Positions 4,539 to 10,584 of a stretch of 10,584 nucleotides of DNA are shown here, in pieces. The stretch covers positions 1-10,584 of the forward strand of contig JAQUAC010000057.1 in NCBI GenBank assembly GCA_028687415.1, given 5' to 3'. A model generated the notes under the pieces. That model was not told the DNA's origin and did no database searches. It saw nothing but the letters and a program-made list of their open reading frames with translations. Position numbers and translations under genes: made by a program. Numbering within the stretch: the stretch's first letter is position 1; each line of letters opens with the position of its first letter. Origin of the DNA: Acidocella sp. (GTDB lineage: Bacteria > Pseudomonadota > Alphaproteobacteria > Acetobacterales > Acetobacteraceae).

Positions 4539-6611
4539 ATGGACCAGCATCTCTCCCCACGGCGTATCGAACTCACCATTGGCGGTATGACCTGTGCCAG
4601 CTGCGTCTCGCGGGTGGAGAAGGTGCTCAAGCGCGTGCCTGGCGTGGAGGAAGTGTCGGTGAATCTGCTCACCGGCATGGCGCATGTGCAGGCGGGGACG
4701 GAGGTGGAGGTACCGGCGCTCATTGAGGCTGTGTCTCGCGCCGGCTACACCGCCGCTCTGCCTGAGGCGACGAAGCCCGAGACTGGCGGGCGCGAGCTGG
4801 TGGAACTCATCGCCGCCTTCATTCTCGCGGCGCCTGTGGTGCTGGGCATGGTGCTGCGCGTGCCGGATGTAATGCAGTTGGTGTTGGCCAGCGTCGTGCA
4901 ATTCTGGCTGGGCGCGCGCTTCTACCGCGCCGGGTGGGCGTCCTTGCGCGAGGGCAGCGGCAACATGGATCTGCTGGTAGCGCTGGGCACCTCCGCCGCC
5001 TATGGGCTCTCGGTCTGGGATTTTTATGCGGGCGGGCCGGTCTATTTCGAATCCGGGGTGGCGATTATCGCCCTGGTGCGGCTGGGCAAGTATCTTGAGG
5101 GGCGGGCCAAGCGGGACGCGGCCAAGGCCATCGCCGCGCTGCAAACCCTGCGCCCGGATGTGGCGCATGTGCCGGGCGGCGGCGATGTGAAGGTGGCGGG
5201 GCTGGTGCCGGGCGACGAGATAGAGCTGCGCCCCGGCGAGCGCGTGCCTGTGGATGGCGTGATTCTGGATGGCGCGGGCAGCCTGGATGAGAGCCCCGTG
5301 ACGGGCGAGGCCCTGCCGGTAACGCGCGTGGCGGGCGACAAGCTGCTGGCGGGCACGCTGAACCTCAACGCCGTGCTGCGCCTGCGCGTTACGTCCCTGG
5401 CGGGGGAGAGTTTTCTGGACCGTATGGCGCGGCTGATCGAGGAAGCCCAGGGCTCCAAGCCGCGCGTGCAAAGGCTGGCGGACCAGGTGGCCGCAGTGTT
5501 TGTGCCCGTGGTGGTGGCGCTGGCGGTGCTCACGCTGGTGGGCTGGCTGCTGCATGGCACGGCCTATCCGCGCGCCATCATCAACGCCGTCTCGGTATTG
5601 GTGATCGCCTGCCCCTGCGCGCTGGGGCTGGCGACGCCGGCGGCGATTTTGGCGGGCACTGGCGCGGCGGCAAAGCGGGGGATTCTGTTCCGCAATGCCG
5701 ACGCGCTGCAGGCCGCCGCGCATGTGAATATTGTGGTGTTCGACAAGACCGGCACGTTGACCACCGGCCAGCCGCGTTTGACCCAGGTGCTGACCTTCAG
5801 TGACATGCCGGAGGCACGGGCGCGGGAGATTGCCGCCGCCCTGGCCGCCGGGGACACGCACCCCTTAAGCGCCGCTCTGCGTCTGCCCGGTGTGGCTCCG
5901 GCGAATGCTGTCTCCGTGCTGCCCGGCAAGGGCGTAACGGGCGAGGTGGGCGGCCAACGCTACGCGCTGGGCTCCGCCACGCTGGTGCCGGGTGCCCCGG
6001 CGGCGGCGGATCATGCCACCTGGTCTTATCTGGGGCAGGAGGGTGGCGCGGCCCTGGCTGGGTTCGCGTTTACCGACACCATCCGCCCAGATGCGCAGGA
6101 GACCGTGGAAAGGCTGCACGCCATGGGTGTGCGCACCGCCTTGCTCACCGGAGACCGTCAGGCGGCAGGCGAGGCGTTGGGGAAAGCCCTGGGCATAGGC
6201 AGTGTAACCGGCGGGGCCAGCCCGGCGCAAAAACGCGACAAGATCAGCGAGCTGCGCGCGGCGGGCCAACATGTGGCGATGCTGGGGGACGGCATCAACG
6301 ACGCCGCCGCCTTGGCCGTGGCCGATGTCGGCATGGCCATGGGTAATGGCGCGGATGTCGCCATCGAGGCGGCTGACATCTCGTTGCTGCGGCCAGAGCC
6401 GCTGCTCGCCGTGGCGGCCTTGCGCTGGGCGCGCAAGACTTGGGCCGTGTTGGTACAGGGGCTGTTCTGGGCGATGATCTACAACGCGCTGGGCATTCCT
6501 GCGGCGGCGTTCGGCCTGCTCAGCCCGGCGCTGGCGGGCGGAGCCATGGCGGCGTCGTCGCTTTGCGTACTTGGCAATGCGCTGCGCTTGCGCCATTGGA
6601 GCATCAAATGA
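4539..6611 (+). CDS. copA: Cu(I)-exporting P1B-type ATPase
   Basis: This 690-residue inner-membrane pump moves Cu(I) out of the cytoplasm using ATP. Domains in order are: one HMA domain with the copper site GMTCASC (C19, C22), a membrane region, the actuator domain with TGE at 255-257, the membrane CPC motif (C358-P-C360), the phosphorylation motif DKTGTLT (D402), the HP motif (H441-P442) and the hinge GDGIND at 583-588. In the last two helices YN (648-649) and MAASS (670-674) are the residues that mark Cu(I)-specific P1B-1 pumps. The ATG at 4539 is chosen because upstream codons lie in the operator and contain no protein-like sequence. There is no good Shine-Dalgarno sequence, and the mRNA may be leaderless. 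The stop overlaps the cueR start (ATGA, 6608-6611). Confidence 0.95.
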   Translation: MDQHLSPRRIELTIGGMTCASCVSRVEKVLKRVPGVEEVSVNLLTGMAHVQAGTEVEVPALIEAVSRAGYTAALPEATKPETGGRELVELIAAFILAAPVVLGMVLRVPDVMQLVLASVVQFWLGARFYRAGWASLREGSGNMDLLVALGTSAAYGLSVWDFYAGGPVYFESGVAIIALVRLGKYLEGRAKRDAAKAIAALQTLRPDVAHVPGGGDVKVAGLVPGDEIELRPGERVPVDGVILDGAGSLDESPVTGEALPVTRVAGDKLLAGTLNLNAVLRLRVTSLAGESFLDRMARLIEEAQGSKPRVQRLADQVAAVFVPVVVALAVLTLVGWLLHGTAYPRAIINAVSVLVIACPCALGLATPAAILAGTGAAAKRGILFRNADALQAAAHVNIVVFDKTGTLTTGQPRLTQVLTFSDMPEARAREIAAALAAGDTHPLSAALRLPGVAPANAVSVLPGKGVTGEVGGQRYALGSATLVPGAPAAADHATWSYLGQEGGAALAGFAFTDTIRPDAQETVERLHAMGVRTALLTGDRQAAGEALGKALGIGSVTGGASPAQKRDKISELRAAGQHVAMLGDGINDAAALAVADVGMAMGNGADVAIEAADISLLRPEPLLAVAALRWARKTWAVLVQGLFWAMIYNALGIPAAAFGLLSPALAGGAMAASSLCVLGNALRLRHWSIK

Positions 6612-7021
6612 CACTGGTAACGATTGCCCAGGCATCGGCGGCGACAGGTGTGTCGCCGAAGATGATCCGACACTATGAAAGCATCGGGCTGATCGCCGCG
6701 CCGTTGCGCACGGAGAACCGTTATCGCCATTACAGCGAGGCGGAACTGCATGAGCTGTCCTTTATCCGCCGGTCGCGGGATCTGGGCTTCTCCTTTGAGG
6801 ATATCCGCCAGCTGCTCAGCCTGTGGCGGGACAAGGGCCGCAGCTCGGCGGAGGTGAAGGCGATTGCGTTGCGCCACATCGCCGAGCTGGACGCCAAAGC
6901 CGCTGCCCTGGCCACCATGAGCCAGACACTGAAGGCCCTGGCCGCGAGCTGCCATGGAGATGATCGACCCGACTGCCCCATTTTGGAGGCGCTGGACAAA
7001 CCCATGTGCTGTAATTCTTGA
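6608..7021 (+). CDS. cueR: CueR-type Cu(I)-responsive MerR-family regulator
   Basis: This 137-residue regulator has an N-terminal winged-helix DNA-binding domain (residues 1-70, including GVSPKMIRHYESIGL and NRYRHYSE), a dimerisation helix and a metal loop. The loop CHGDDRPDC has cysteines at 115 and 123, the C-x7-C spacing of E. coli CueR (C112, C120). S80 aligns with CueR S77, the residue linked to selectivity for +1 metal ions. A C-terminal CC pair (134-135) is also seen in CueR. It should bind the paired boxes upstream of copA and copZ and activate both when Cu(I) is bound. GGAG at 6598-6601 precedes the ATG. Overlap with copA by ATGA indicates coupled translation and autoregulation. The frame is open further upstream inside copA, but that part is out-of-frame copA sequence. 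Confidence 0.93.
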   Translation: MTLVTIAQASAATGVSPKMIRHYESIGLIAAPLRTENRYRHYSEAELHELSFIRRSRDLGFSFEDIRQLLSLWRDKGRSSAEVKAIALRHIAELDAKAAALATMSQTLKALAASCHGDDRPDCPILEALDKPMCCNS

Positions 7022-7046
7022 CTTTCCGCGATAATTTGTTGATACG
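7018..7046 (+). promoter_or_regulatory. Possible promoter ahead of the helicase gene
   Basis: TTGACT (7018-7023) and GATACG (7041-7046) are 17 bases apart. The -35 box is good; the -10 box matches the consensus at only 3 of 6 positions. If real, it overlaps the cueR stop codon and the helicase must start downstream of about 7052. Confidence 0.3.
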
Positions 7047-8811
7047 AGGCGCATTAAAGCTGGCGCGGCGTACGCTGGGCGTGCTCTCGCGCGCCGCACC
7101 TCAACACGAACAGGCCCAATTTTTTTTAGATACTCCCGAGACCGAAGCCGATAAACCCTTGGCGGAGACGCCCGTGCCCGAAATGGCGGAACAGAATACG
7201 CCGCAGGCAGAAGCCGCCATGCCCGAGGCTGAGCCCGAGGGCGAAGCTAAAACGGAGACGGCTGAGGAAGATGGTTTCGGCCCGCTAGGTCTCTCCGAAC
7301 CGCTATTGAAGGCTCTGCACGAGAAGGGGTATTTGCGCCCCACGCCGATCCAGGCGCAGGCCATTCCCAGCGTGCTGATGGGCCGCGATGTTCTCGGCTG
7401 CGCCCAGACCGGCACCGGTAAGACCGCGAGCTTCACCCTGCCGCTGCTGGACATCCTCTCCGGTAGCCGCGCCCGCGCCCGCATGCCGCGCTCGCTCATC
7501 CTGGAGCCGACGCGCGAATTGGCCCTGCAGGTGGCCGAGAATTTTGTGCAATATGGCAAGTACCTCAAGCTCAACCACGCGCTGCTTATTGGCGGCGAGA
7601 GCATGGCTGACCAGAAGGACGCGCTGAGCAAAGGCGTGGACGTGCTGATCGCCACCCCTGGCCGCCTGATCGACTTGTTCGAGCGTGGCGGGCTGATCAT
7701 GCGCGATGTTGGGGTGCTCGTTATCGACGAGGCCGACCGCATGCTGGATATGGGCTTCATCCCCGATATCGAGCGCATCGTGACCATGCTGCCGGCCAAG
7801 CGCCAGACACTGTTCTTCTCCGCCACCATGGCGCCAGAGATCCGCCGCTTGGCCGACGCCTTCCTGAACAACCCGAAGACGATCACCGTCTCCAAGCCGG
7901 CGACGGTGGCTACCACCATCACCTCCGGGCTGGTGCTGGTGAATGAGCACGACAAGCGCGAGGCGCTGCGCCGGCTTATCCGTTCCGAGGACGTGCAGAA
8001 CGCGCTGATCTTCTGCAACCGCAAGCGCGATGTGGATATTCTGTTGAAATCCCTGCTCAAGCACGGCTTCTCCGCCGGGGCGCTGCATGGCGATCTGCCG
8101 CAGAGTGTGCGCTTCTCCACGCTGGAGAAATTCAAGGCGAATGAGCTGCGCCTGCTGGTGTGCTCGGATGTCGCGGCGCGCGGGATCGACATTGGCGGGT
8201 TGAGCCATGTGTTTAATTTCGACGTACCACACCTTGCGGAAGATTACGTCCACCGTATCGGCCGCACCGGTCGCGCCGGCAAGGAAGGCCGCGCCTACAC
8301 GCTGGCCACGCCGGAAGACCGGCTGGCCGTGGAGGCGGTGGAGAAGCTGATCAGCGCGCCGATTCCGCGCATCGCGATCCCAGGGCTGGATGTGGTGGAA
8401 TGGGCCGAGGATGATGGCCGTAAGCGTGGCCGTGGCGGCCGCCCCGTTCGCGGTGGCGCCAAGGATAAAGGCGGCAAACCTGCTCCCCGCGCTGCTGCCG
8501 TTGCCGCTCCTGCCACAGCCAAGCCGGAAGCGCCGCGCGAGAAAGAGCGCGAACCGCGCCGCGCGGAGCCGCCTCGCCGCGACGAGCAGCCGCGTTACGA
8601 GGAGCGCCCCCGCCGCGAACCGCGCAATTATGACCGCCAGGATCGCCAGGATATGGGCGCGCCCGTGCTTGGCTTTGGCACGGATATTCCGGCCTTCATG
8701 CTCATCCGCCGCCGTGGGCCGCAGCCGCCCACCCCGGAAGATGATATGTCGGAGACCGAAGCCCCGGACGTGGTGCACGGTGAGGATAGCGGCGAGGGCA
8801 TCGCCGCTTGA
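7018..8811 (+). CDS. DEAD-box ATP-dependent RNA helicase, RhlE-like
   Basis: This cytoplasmic RNA helicase has up to 597 residues and would remodel structured RNA, for example in ribosome assembly, RNA decay or cold adaptation. Motifs, numbered from 7018, are: Q motif region GYLRPTPIQAQAIP, motif I AQTGTGKT (129-136), Ia PTRELALQ, Ib TPGR, II DEAD (237-240), III SAT (268-270), V ARGIDI and VI HRIGRTGRAG (412-421). A disordered tail of about 130 residues, rich in Arg, Gly, Pro and Glu with RGRGGR and repeated PRR/RRE units, probably binds RNA or protein. An acidic, Ala/Pro/Glu-rich segment precedes the core. The start is uncertain: TTG at 7018 would overlap the cueR stop as TTGA, while TTG 7036, GTG 7081, GTG 7171 and ATG 7180 are alternatives. 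Coding-like sequence is clear from about 7130. None has a strong Shine-Dalgarno sequence. Confidence 0.9.
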   Translation: MTFRDNLLIRGALKLARRTLGVLSRAAPQHEQAQFFLDTPETEADKPLAETPVPEMAEQNTPQAEAAMPEAEPEGEAKTETAEEDGFGPLGLSEPLLKALHEKGYLRPTPIQAQAIPSVLMGRDVLGCAQTGTGKTASFTLPLLDILSGSRARARMPRSLILEPTRELALQVAENFVQYGKYLKLNHALLIGGESMADQKDALSKGVDVLIATPGRLIDLFERGGLIMRDVGVLVIDEADRMLDMGFIPDIERIVTMLPAKRQTLFFSATMAPEIRRLADAFLNNPKTITVSKPATVATTITSGLVLVNEHDKREALRRLIRSEDVQNALIFCNRKRDVDILLKSLLKHGFSAGALHGDLPQSVRFSTLEKFKANELRLLVCSDVAARGIDIGGLSHVFNFDVPHLAEDYVHRIGRTGRAGKEGRAYTLATPEDRLAVEAVEKLISAPIPRIAIPGLDVVEWAEDDGRKRGRGGRPVRGGAKDKGGKPAPRAAAVAAPATAKPEAPREKEREPRRAEPPRRDEQPRYEERPRREPRNYDRQDRQDMGAPVLGFGTDIPAFMLIRRRGPQPPTPEDDMSETEAPDVVHGEDSGEGIAA

Positions 8812-8888
8812 GTGGTGCGAAGGTGCTGAAGGCGCCTTCGGGCCGATTTCCCGTTGCGTATGACGATTGGCTGAAACCCAAGGTCTAA
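8808..8888 (+). CDS. Possible 26-codon small ORF overlapping the helicase stop
   Basis: A frame starting with TTG at 8808 overlaps the helicase stop as TTGA and ends at TAA 8886-8888. A GTG at 8823 is an alternative start. The product ends in SGRFPVAYDDWLKPKV and reads more like real protein than chance sequence, with a mixed, charged and aromatic composition. I do not recognise it. It could be a coupled small protein, an extension of the helicase reached by a -1 frameshift, or chance. There is no Shine-Dalgarno sequence of note. Confidence 0.25.
   Translation: MSGAKVLKAPSGRFPVAYDDWLKPKV
8818..8840 (+). terminator. Weak hairpin after the helicase gene
   Basis: CGAAGG (8818-8823) pairs with CCTTCG (8835-8840), and GAAGGCGCCTTC (8828-8839) is a 12-bp palindrome competing with it. 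Only a short T run follows (8847-8849), so termination would be inefficient. It may instead be a regulatory hairpin within the possible small ORF. Confidence 0.3.
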
Positions 8889-8925
8889 GCGATGTGTTTG
8901 CGCATTTCGCACTTTTGACGCTACC

Positions 8926-8929
8926 GGAG
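8926..8929 (+). promoter_or_regulatory. Ribosome binding site of the methyltransferase gene
   Basis: GGAG lies 5 bases before the ATG at 8935 and fixes this start directly in front of the first iron-sulfur cysteine. Confidence 0.6.
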
Positions 8930-8934
8930 TAGCC

Positions 8935-10008
8935 ATGACTCACTGCCAGCATTACGGCATTTGCGGCGGTTGCGCCGTGGATGACCGCCACGCCATCGAC
9001 AAATTTTCACTCCTGCAAGACGCCCTGGCGCGCGCGGGGTTTTTGGACGCGCCGGTAGCGCCGTTGGTGGAAGTGCCATTGGCCACACGCCGACGGGTGG
9101 ATTTGGCGGCGACGCGCAAGGGCACGGACATCTTGCTCGGCCTGCACAAGGCACGTGGCGCGGATGTGGTGGACATGCGCGAATGCGTGCTGCTGCTGCC
9201 CGCGATCTTGCCGCTGCTGCCGCCCCTGCGTGACCTGCTGCGCAGCTTGCAGGCGTTCCGCCGCGCGGGCTCGGTGGTGATTAATTATCTCGATAACGGA
9301 CCGGATATTCTGCTCCGGATGGATGCTGAATTCACCCTCCCCGACCGGCGCAGGATTATTGATTTTGCGAAGGCGCATGGCGCGCCACGCATAGGCATTG
9401 CCGTGGGGAATGACGTGCCGGAACCAGCGATTATTCTGGCGAATCCGGTGGTTGATTTCTCCGGCGTGAAGGTGGAGCCGCCGCCGGGCGGGTTTCTGCA
9501 AGCCAGCCGCGAGGGCGAGGCGGCGATTCTGGGTGCGGTGCTGGCGGGTTTGCCCAAGCTTGCCGCCAAATCCCGCGTGGTTGAATTATTTGCTGGCTGC
9601 GGCACGCTCTCTTTCGCGCTGGCCCAGCATGCGCGGGTGGAGGCCTATGAGGGCGACGAGGCCGCCGTGGCCGCGGCGGAGAAGGCGATCCGCGCGCAGA
9701 ACCTCACCGGGCGGGTGAGCATCGCGCGGCGCGACCTGCACCGCCGCCCGCTGCAAGCCGCCGAGATGGCAAAAGCCGCCGCCGTGGTGCTGGACCCGCC
9801 TTTTGCCGGCGCCGCCGCGCAGATGCGCTTCATCGTGGCCAGCAATGTGCCGCGTGTTATCTACGTGAGTTGCAACCCGGAGGCCCTGGCGAACGATATT
9901 TCGCTCCTGCGCCGCGCGGAGTATTCAGTGCTGTCCGCAACGCCTATCGACCAGTTTCCGTTCTCGGAGAATTTGGAGAGTGTGGTGGTGTTGGGGAAGG
10001 GGAAGTGA
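8935..10008 (+). CDS. RumA/RlmD-type RNA (uracil-5-)-methyltransferase, TRAM-less
   Basis: This 357-residue cytoplasmic class I SAM methyltransferase should form 5-methyluridine in RNA, most likely 23S rRNA. Cysteines C4, C10 and C13 (C-x5-C-x2-C in CQHYGICGGC) and C84 match the four ligands of the [4Fe-4S] cluster in RlmD. The SAM-binding motif is VVELFAGCGT (215-224), and LDPPFAG (286-292) is the DPP motif. SCNP holds the catalytic C313, and LESVVVL near the C-terminus supplies the general base E348. E. coli RlmD has an N-terminal TRAM domain that is absent here; the protein begins at the cluster. That layout is nearer RlmC in length, but the cysteine spacing is RlmD-like. The exact target uridine cannot be told. 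It may be transcribed with the helicase upstream, since the gap is 123 bp without a strong terminator. Confidence 0.9.
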   Translation: MTHCQHYGICGGCAVDDRHAIDKFSLLQDALARAGFLDAPVAPLVEVPLATRRRVDLAATRKGTDILLGLHKARGADVVDMRECVLLLPAILPLLPPLRDLLRSLQAFRRAGSVVINYLDNGPDILLRMDAEFTLPDRRRIIDFAKAHGAPRIGIAVGNDVPEPAIILANPVVDFSGVKVEPPPGGFLQASREGEAAILGAVLAGLPKLAAKSRVVELFAGCGTLSFALAQHARVEAYEGDEAAVAAAEKAIRAQNLTGRVSIARRDLHRRPLQAAEMAKAAAVVLDPPFAGAAAQMRFIVASNVPRVIYVSCNPEALANDISLLRRAEYSVLSATPIDQFPFSENLESVVVLGKGK

Positions 10009-10255
10009 GCATTGTTTTAATTTTGCATGAAAGTGGCGAACTCAGCTATTTTTCCGTTTGAGTCGACCATTCTCTTTATGAAAAATTCTCGATCTTTCTT
10101 GATTAATCCAGAAATTTTATGTGTTCTGATTTCAGGCAGGCAGTATAAGCTGGATTAACTGAAGACTCATTCTGAGTGAATTCGATGGCAGGGTACGAAA
10201 GCGAGTTAATTGTTAAATGAAAATGAAGTGGCGGCAAGATAGGCTTCCTCAGTAA
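10009..10255. other. AT-richer intergenic region without a recognisable gene
   Basis: This stretch is visibly richer in A and T than everything else in the window. It holds inverted repeats TTAATCCAG (10103-10111) / CTGGATTAA (10150-10158), ACTCA (10040-10044) / TGAGT (10059-10063) and ACTCA (10165-10169) / TGAGT (10173-10177). The only ATG frame of note, 10078-10158, encodes 26 residues and has no Shine-Dalgarno sequence. It lies between the 3' ends of two convergent genes, so promoters of flanking genes are not expected here. An sRNA, a decayed gene or transferred DNA are all possible. Confidence 0.4.
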
Positions 10256-10256
10256 G

Positions 10257-10278
10257 GGGGTAGTGTTCTCCCTACCCC
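10257..10278 (-). terminator. Hairpin at the 3' end of the rhodanese gene
   Basis: GGGGTAG (10257-10263) pairs perfectly with CTACCCC (10272-10278) across an 8-base loop. The stem includes the rhodanese stop codon (10274-10272 on the minus strand). Only a weak T run follows on the minus strand, so this is a marginal terminator. Confidence 0.4.
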
Positions 10279-10584
10279 TGCTTCCAGGTCAGCCCCTCGG
10301 CCTTCCACCCCGCCACAGTCCCCCGGTGCCCGCGCGCATCGGTTGGTCCCTCAAATCCGTCCTTCACGTTGTAAACGTGCTTGAACCCGGCGGCCTTGGC
10401 GGCCTGTGCGGCTGCCATGCTGCGTGCGCCGGAGCGGCAAATGAAGTAGATATGGTCGTCTGGCCCGACATTCGCCGTTGCCAGTGCTTCCATGAATTTA
10501 GGGTTTAGCTGCATGGCGGGATAGACCTGCCACTGCACCAGCACTGGCTGCTTGCCTGTCTGGCTCAGCTCGGCCAAGCCGACG
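10272..10584 (-). CDS. Rhodanese-like sulfurtransferase, C-terminal part (5' end outside window)
   Basis: A single rhodanese domain, which moves sulfane sulfur through a cysteine persulfide, usually in the cytoplasm. The active-site loop CRSGAR has its catalytic cysteine codon at 10439-10437. The preceding VLVQWQVYPAMQLNPKF segment is typical of a group of short single-domain rhodaneses common in alphaproteobacteria. The frame remains open to the window edge at 10584; the first residues of the domain, where a DVRT-like motif is expected, lie outside. A TTG codon at 10577 is therefore internal. The tail (GWKAEGLTWKQG) is the usual end of this group, so the C-terminus is complete. The gene converges with the methyltransferase gene across the AT-richer gap. 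The physiological sulfur donor and acceptor cannot be told from sequence. Confidence 0.88.
   Translation of the reverse strand, partial: VGLAELSQTGKQPVLVQWQVYPAMQLNPKFMEALATANVGPDDHIYFICRSGARSMAAAQAAKAAGFKHVYNVKDGFEGPTDARGHRGTVAGWKAEGLTWKQG

Noticed and set aside
4509..5861. 450-codon open frame on the minus strand
   Set aside because: Antisense to copA; the translation is rich in Arg, His and Gln, typical of a shadow frame in GC-rich DNA, with no recognisable motif.
6440..6607. N-terminal extension of cueR inside copA
   Set aside because: It is copA sequence read out of frame; MerR-family proteins start close to the winged helix, as the ATG at 6608 does, with a Shine-Dalgarno sequence in place.
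5865..6635. 256-codon open frame on the minus strand
   Set aside because: Antisense to the copA C-terminus; composition is shadow-like and no promoter or Shine-Dalgarno sequence supports it.
7303..8991. 562-codon open frame on the minus strand
   Set aside because: Antisense to the helicase, whose motifs are complete and certain; long stop-free antisense frames are expected at this GC content.
10078..10158. 26-codon ATG frame in the AT-richer gap
   Set aside because: No Shine-Dalgarno sequence and no recognisable sequence; the length is what chance would give in AT-richer DNA. Kept only as a remark in the region entry.
1..10584. CRISPR arrays, tRNA or rRNA genes, insertion sequences, phage genes
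   Set aside because: I looked for regularly spaced repeats, cloverleaf-like segments and transposase or integrase motifs and saw none.

Overview
The window is GC-rich, densely packed bacterial chromosome, and the protein families point to an alphaproteobacterium. The ClpA C-terminus, the TPR-sulfotransferase, the DUF3429 membrane protein, the TRAM-less RumA-type methyltransferase and the rhodanese with a WQVYP motif all look like Rhodospirillales, possibly Acetobacteraceae. That assignment rests on family resemblance, not on a search. No tRNA, rRNA, CRISPR array, transposase or integrase is visible.

Layout from left to right. (1) The 3' part of clpA (+) ends at a strong bidirectional terminator (974-1001). 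It converges there with a small PhnA/YjdM-type zinc-ribbon gene (-). (2) A DUF5335-like protein (+, 1455-1793) is followed by a 606-residue SEC-C/TPR/sulfotransferase fusion (+, 1909-3729) and, 9 bases later, a five-helix DUF3429 membrane protein (+). (3) A compact copper-homeostasis island follows. A CopZ-type copper chaperone (-) is divergent from a Cu(I) P1B-ATPase (+), whose stop codon overlaps the start of a CueR-type MerR regulator (+). The 96-bp gap between copZ and copA holds a near-symmetrical pair of back-to-back CueR-type boxes. (4) A RhlE-like DEAD-box RNA helicase (+) follows cueR directly, with a possible 26-codon reading frame at its 3' end. (5) A RumA/RlmD-type m5U RNA methyltransferase without a TRAM domain (+) follows. 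(6) An AT-richer non-coding stretch (10009-10271) precedes the C-terminal part of a rhodanese (-), which is cut by the window edge.

How the genes work together. In the copper island CueR should sense Cu(I) through C115 and C123 and activate both divergent promoters. CopZ would carry Cu(I) in the cytosol to CopA, which exports it. Because cueR is the last gene of the copA unit, the sensor is probably induced with its targets. The remaining genes look like housekeeping functions: proteolysis by ClpA with ClpP, RNA remodelling and RNA modification. The substrate of the sulfotransferase fusion is unknown.

The observations most worth following are the symmetrical copper operator, two or three genes whose promoters seem to place the transcription start on the ATG (leaderless mRNA), a 10-bp inverted repeat spanning the start codon of the sulfotransferase gene, and the small frame after the helicase. 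I found no convincing entirely new system here.
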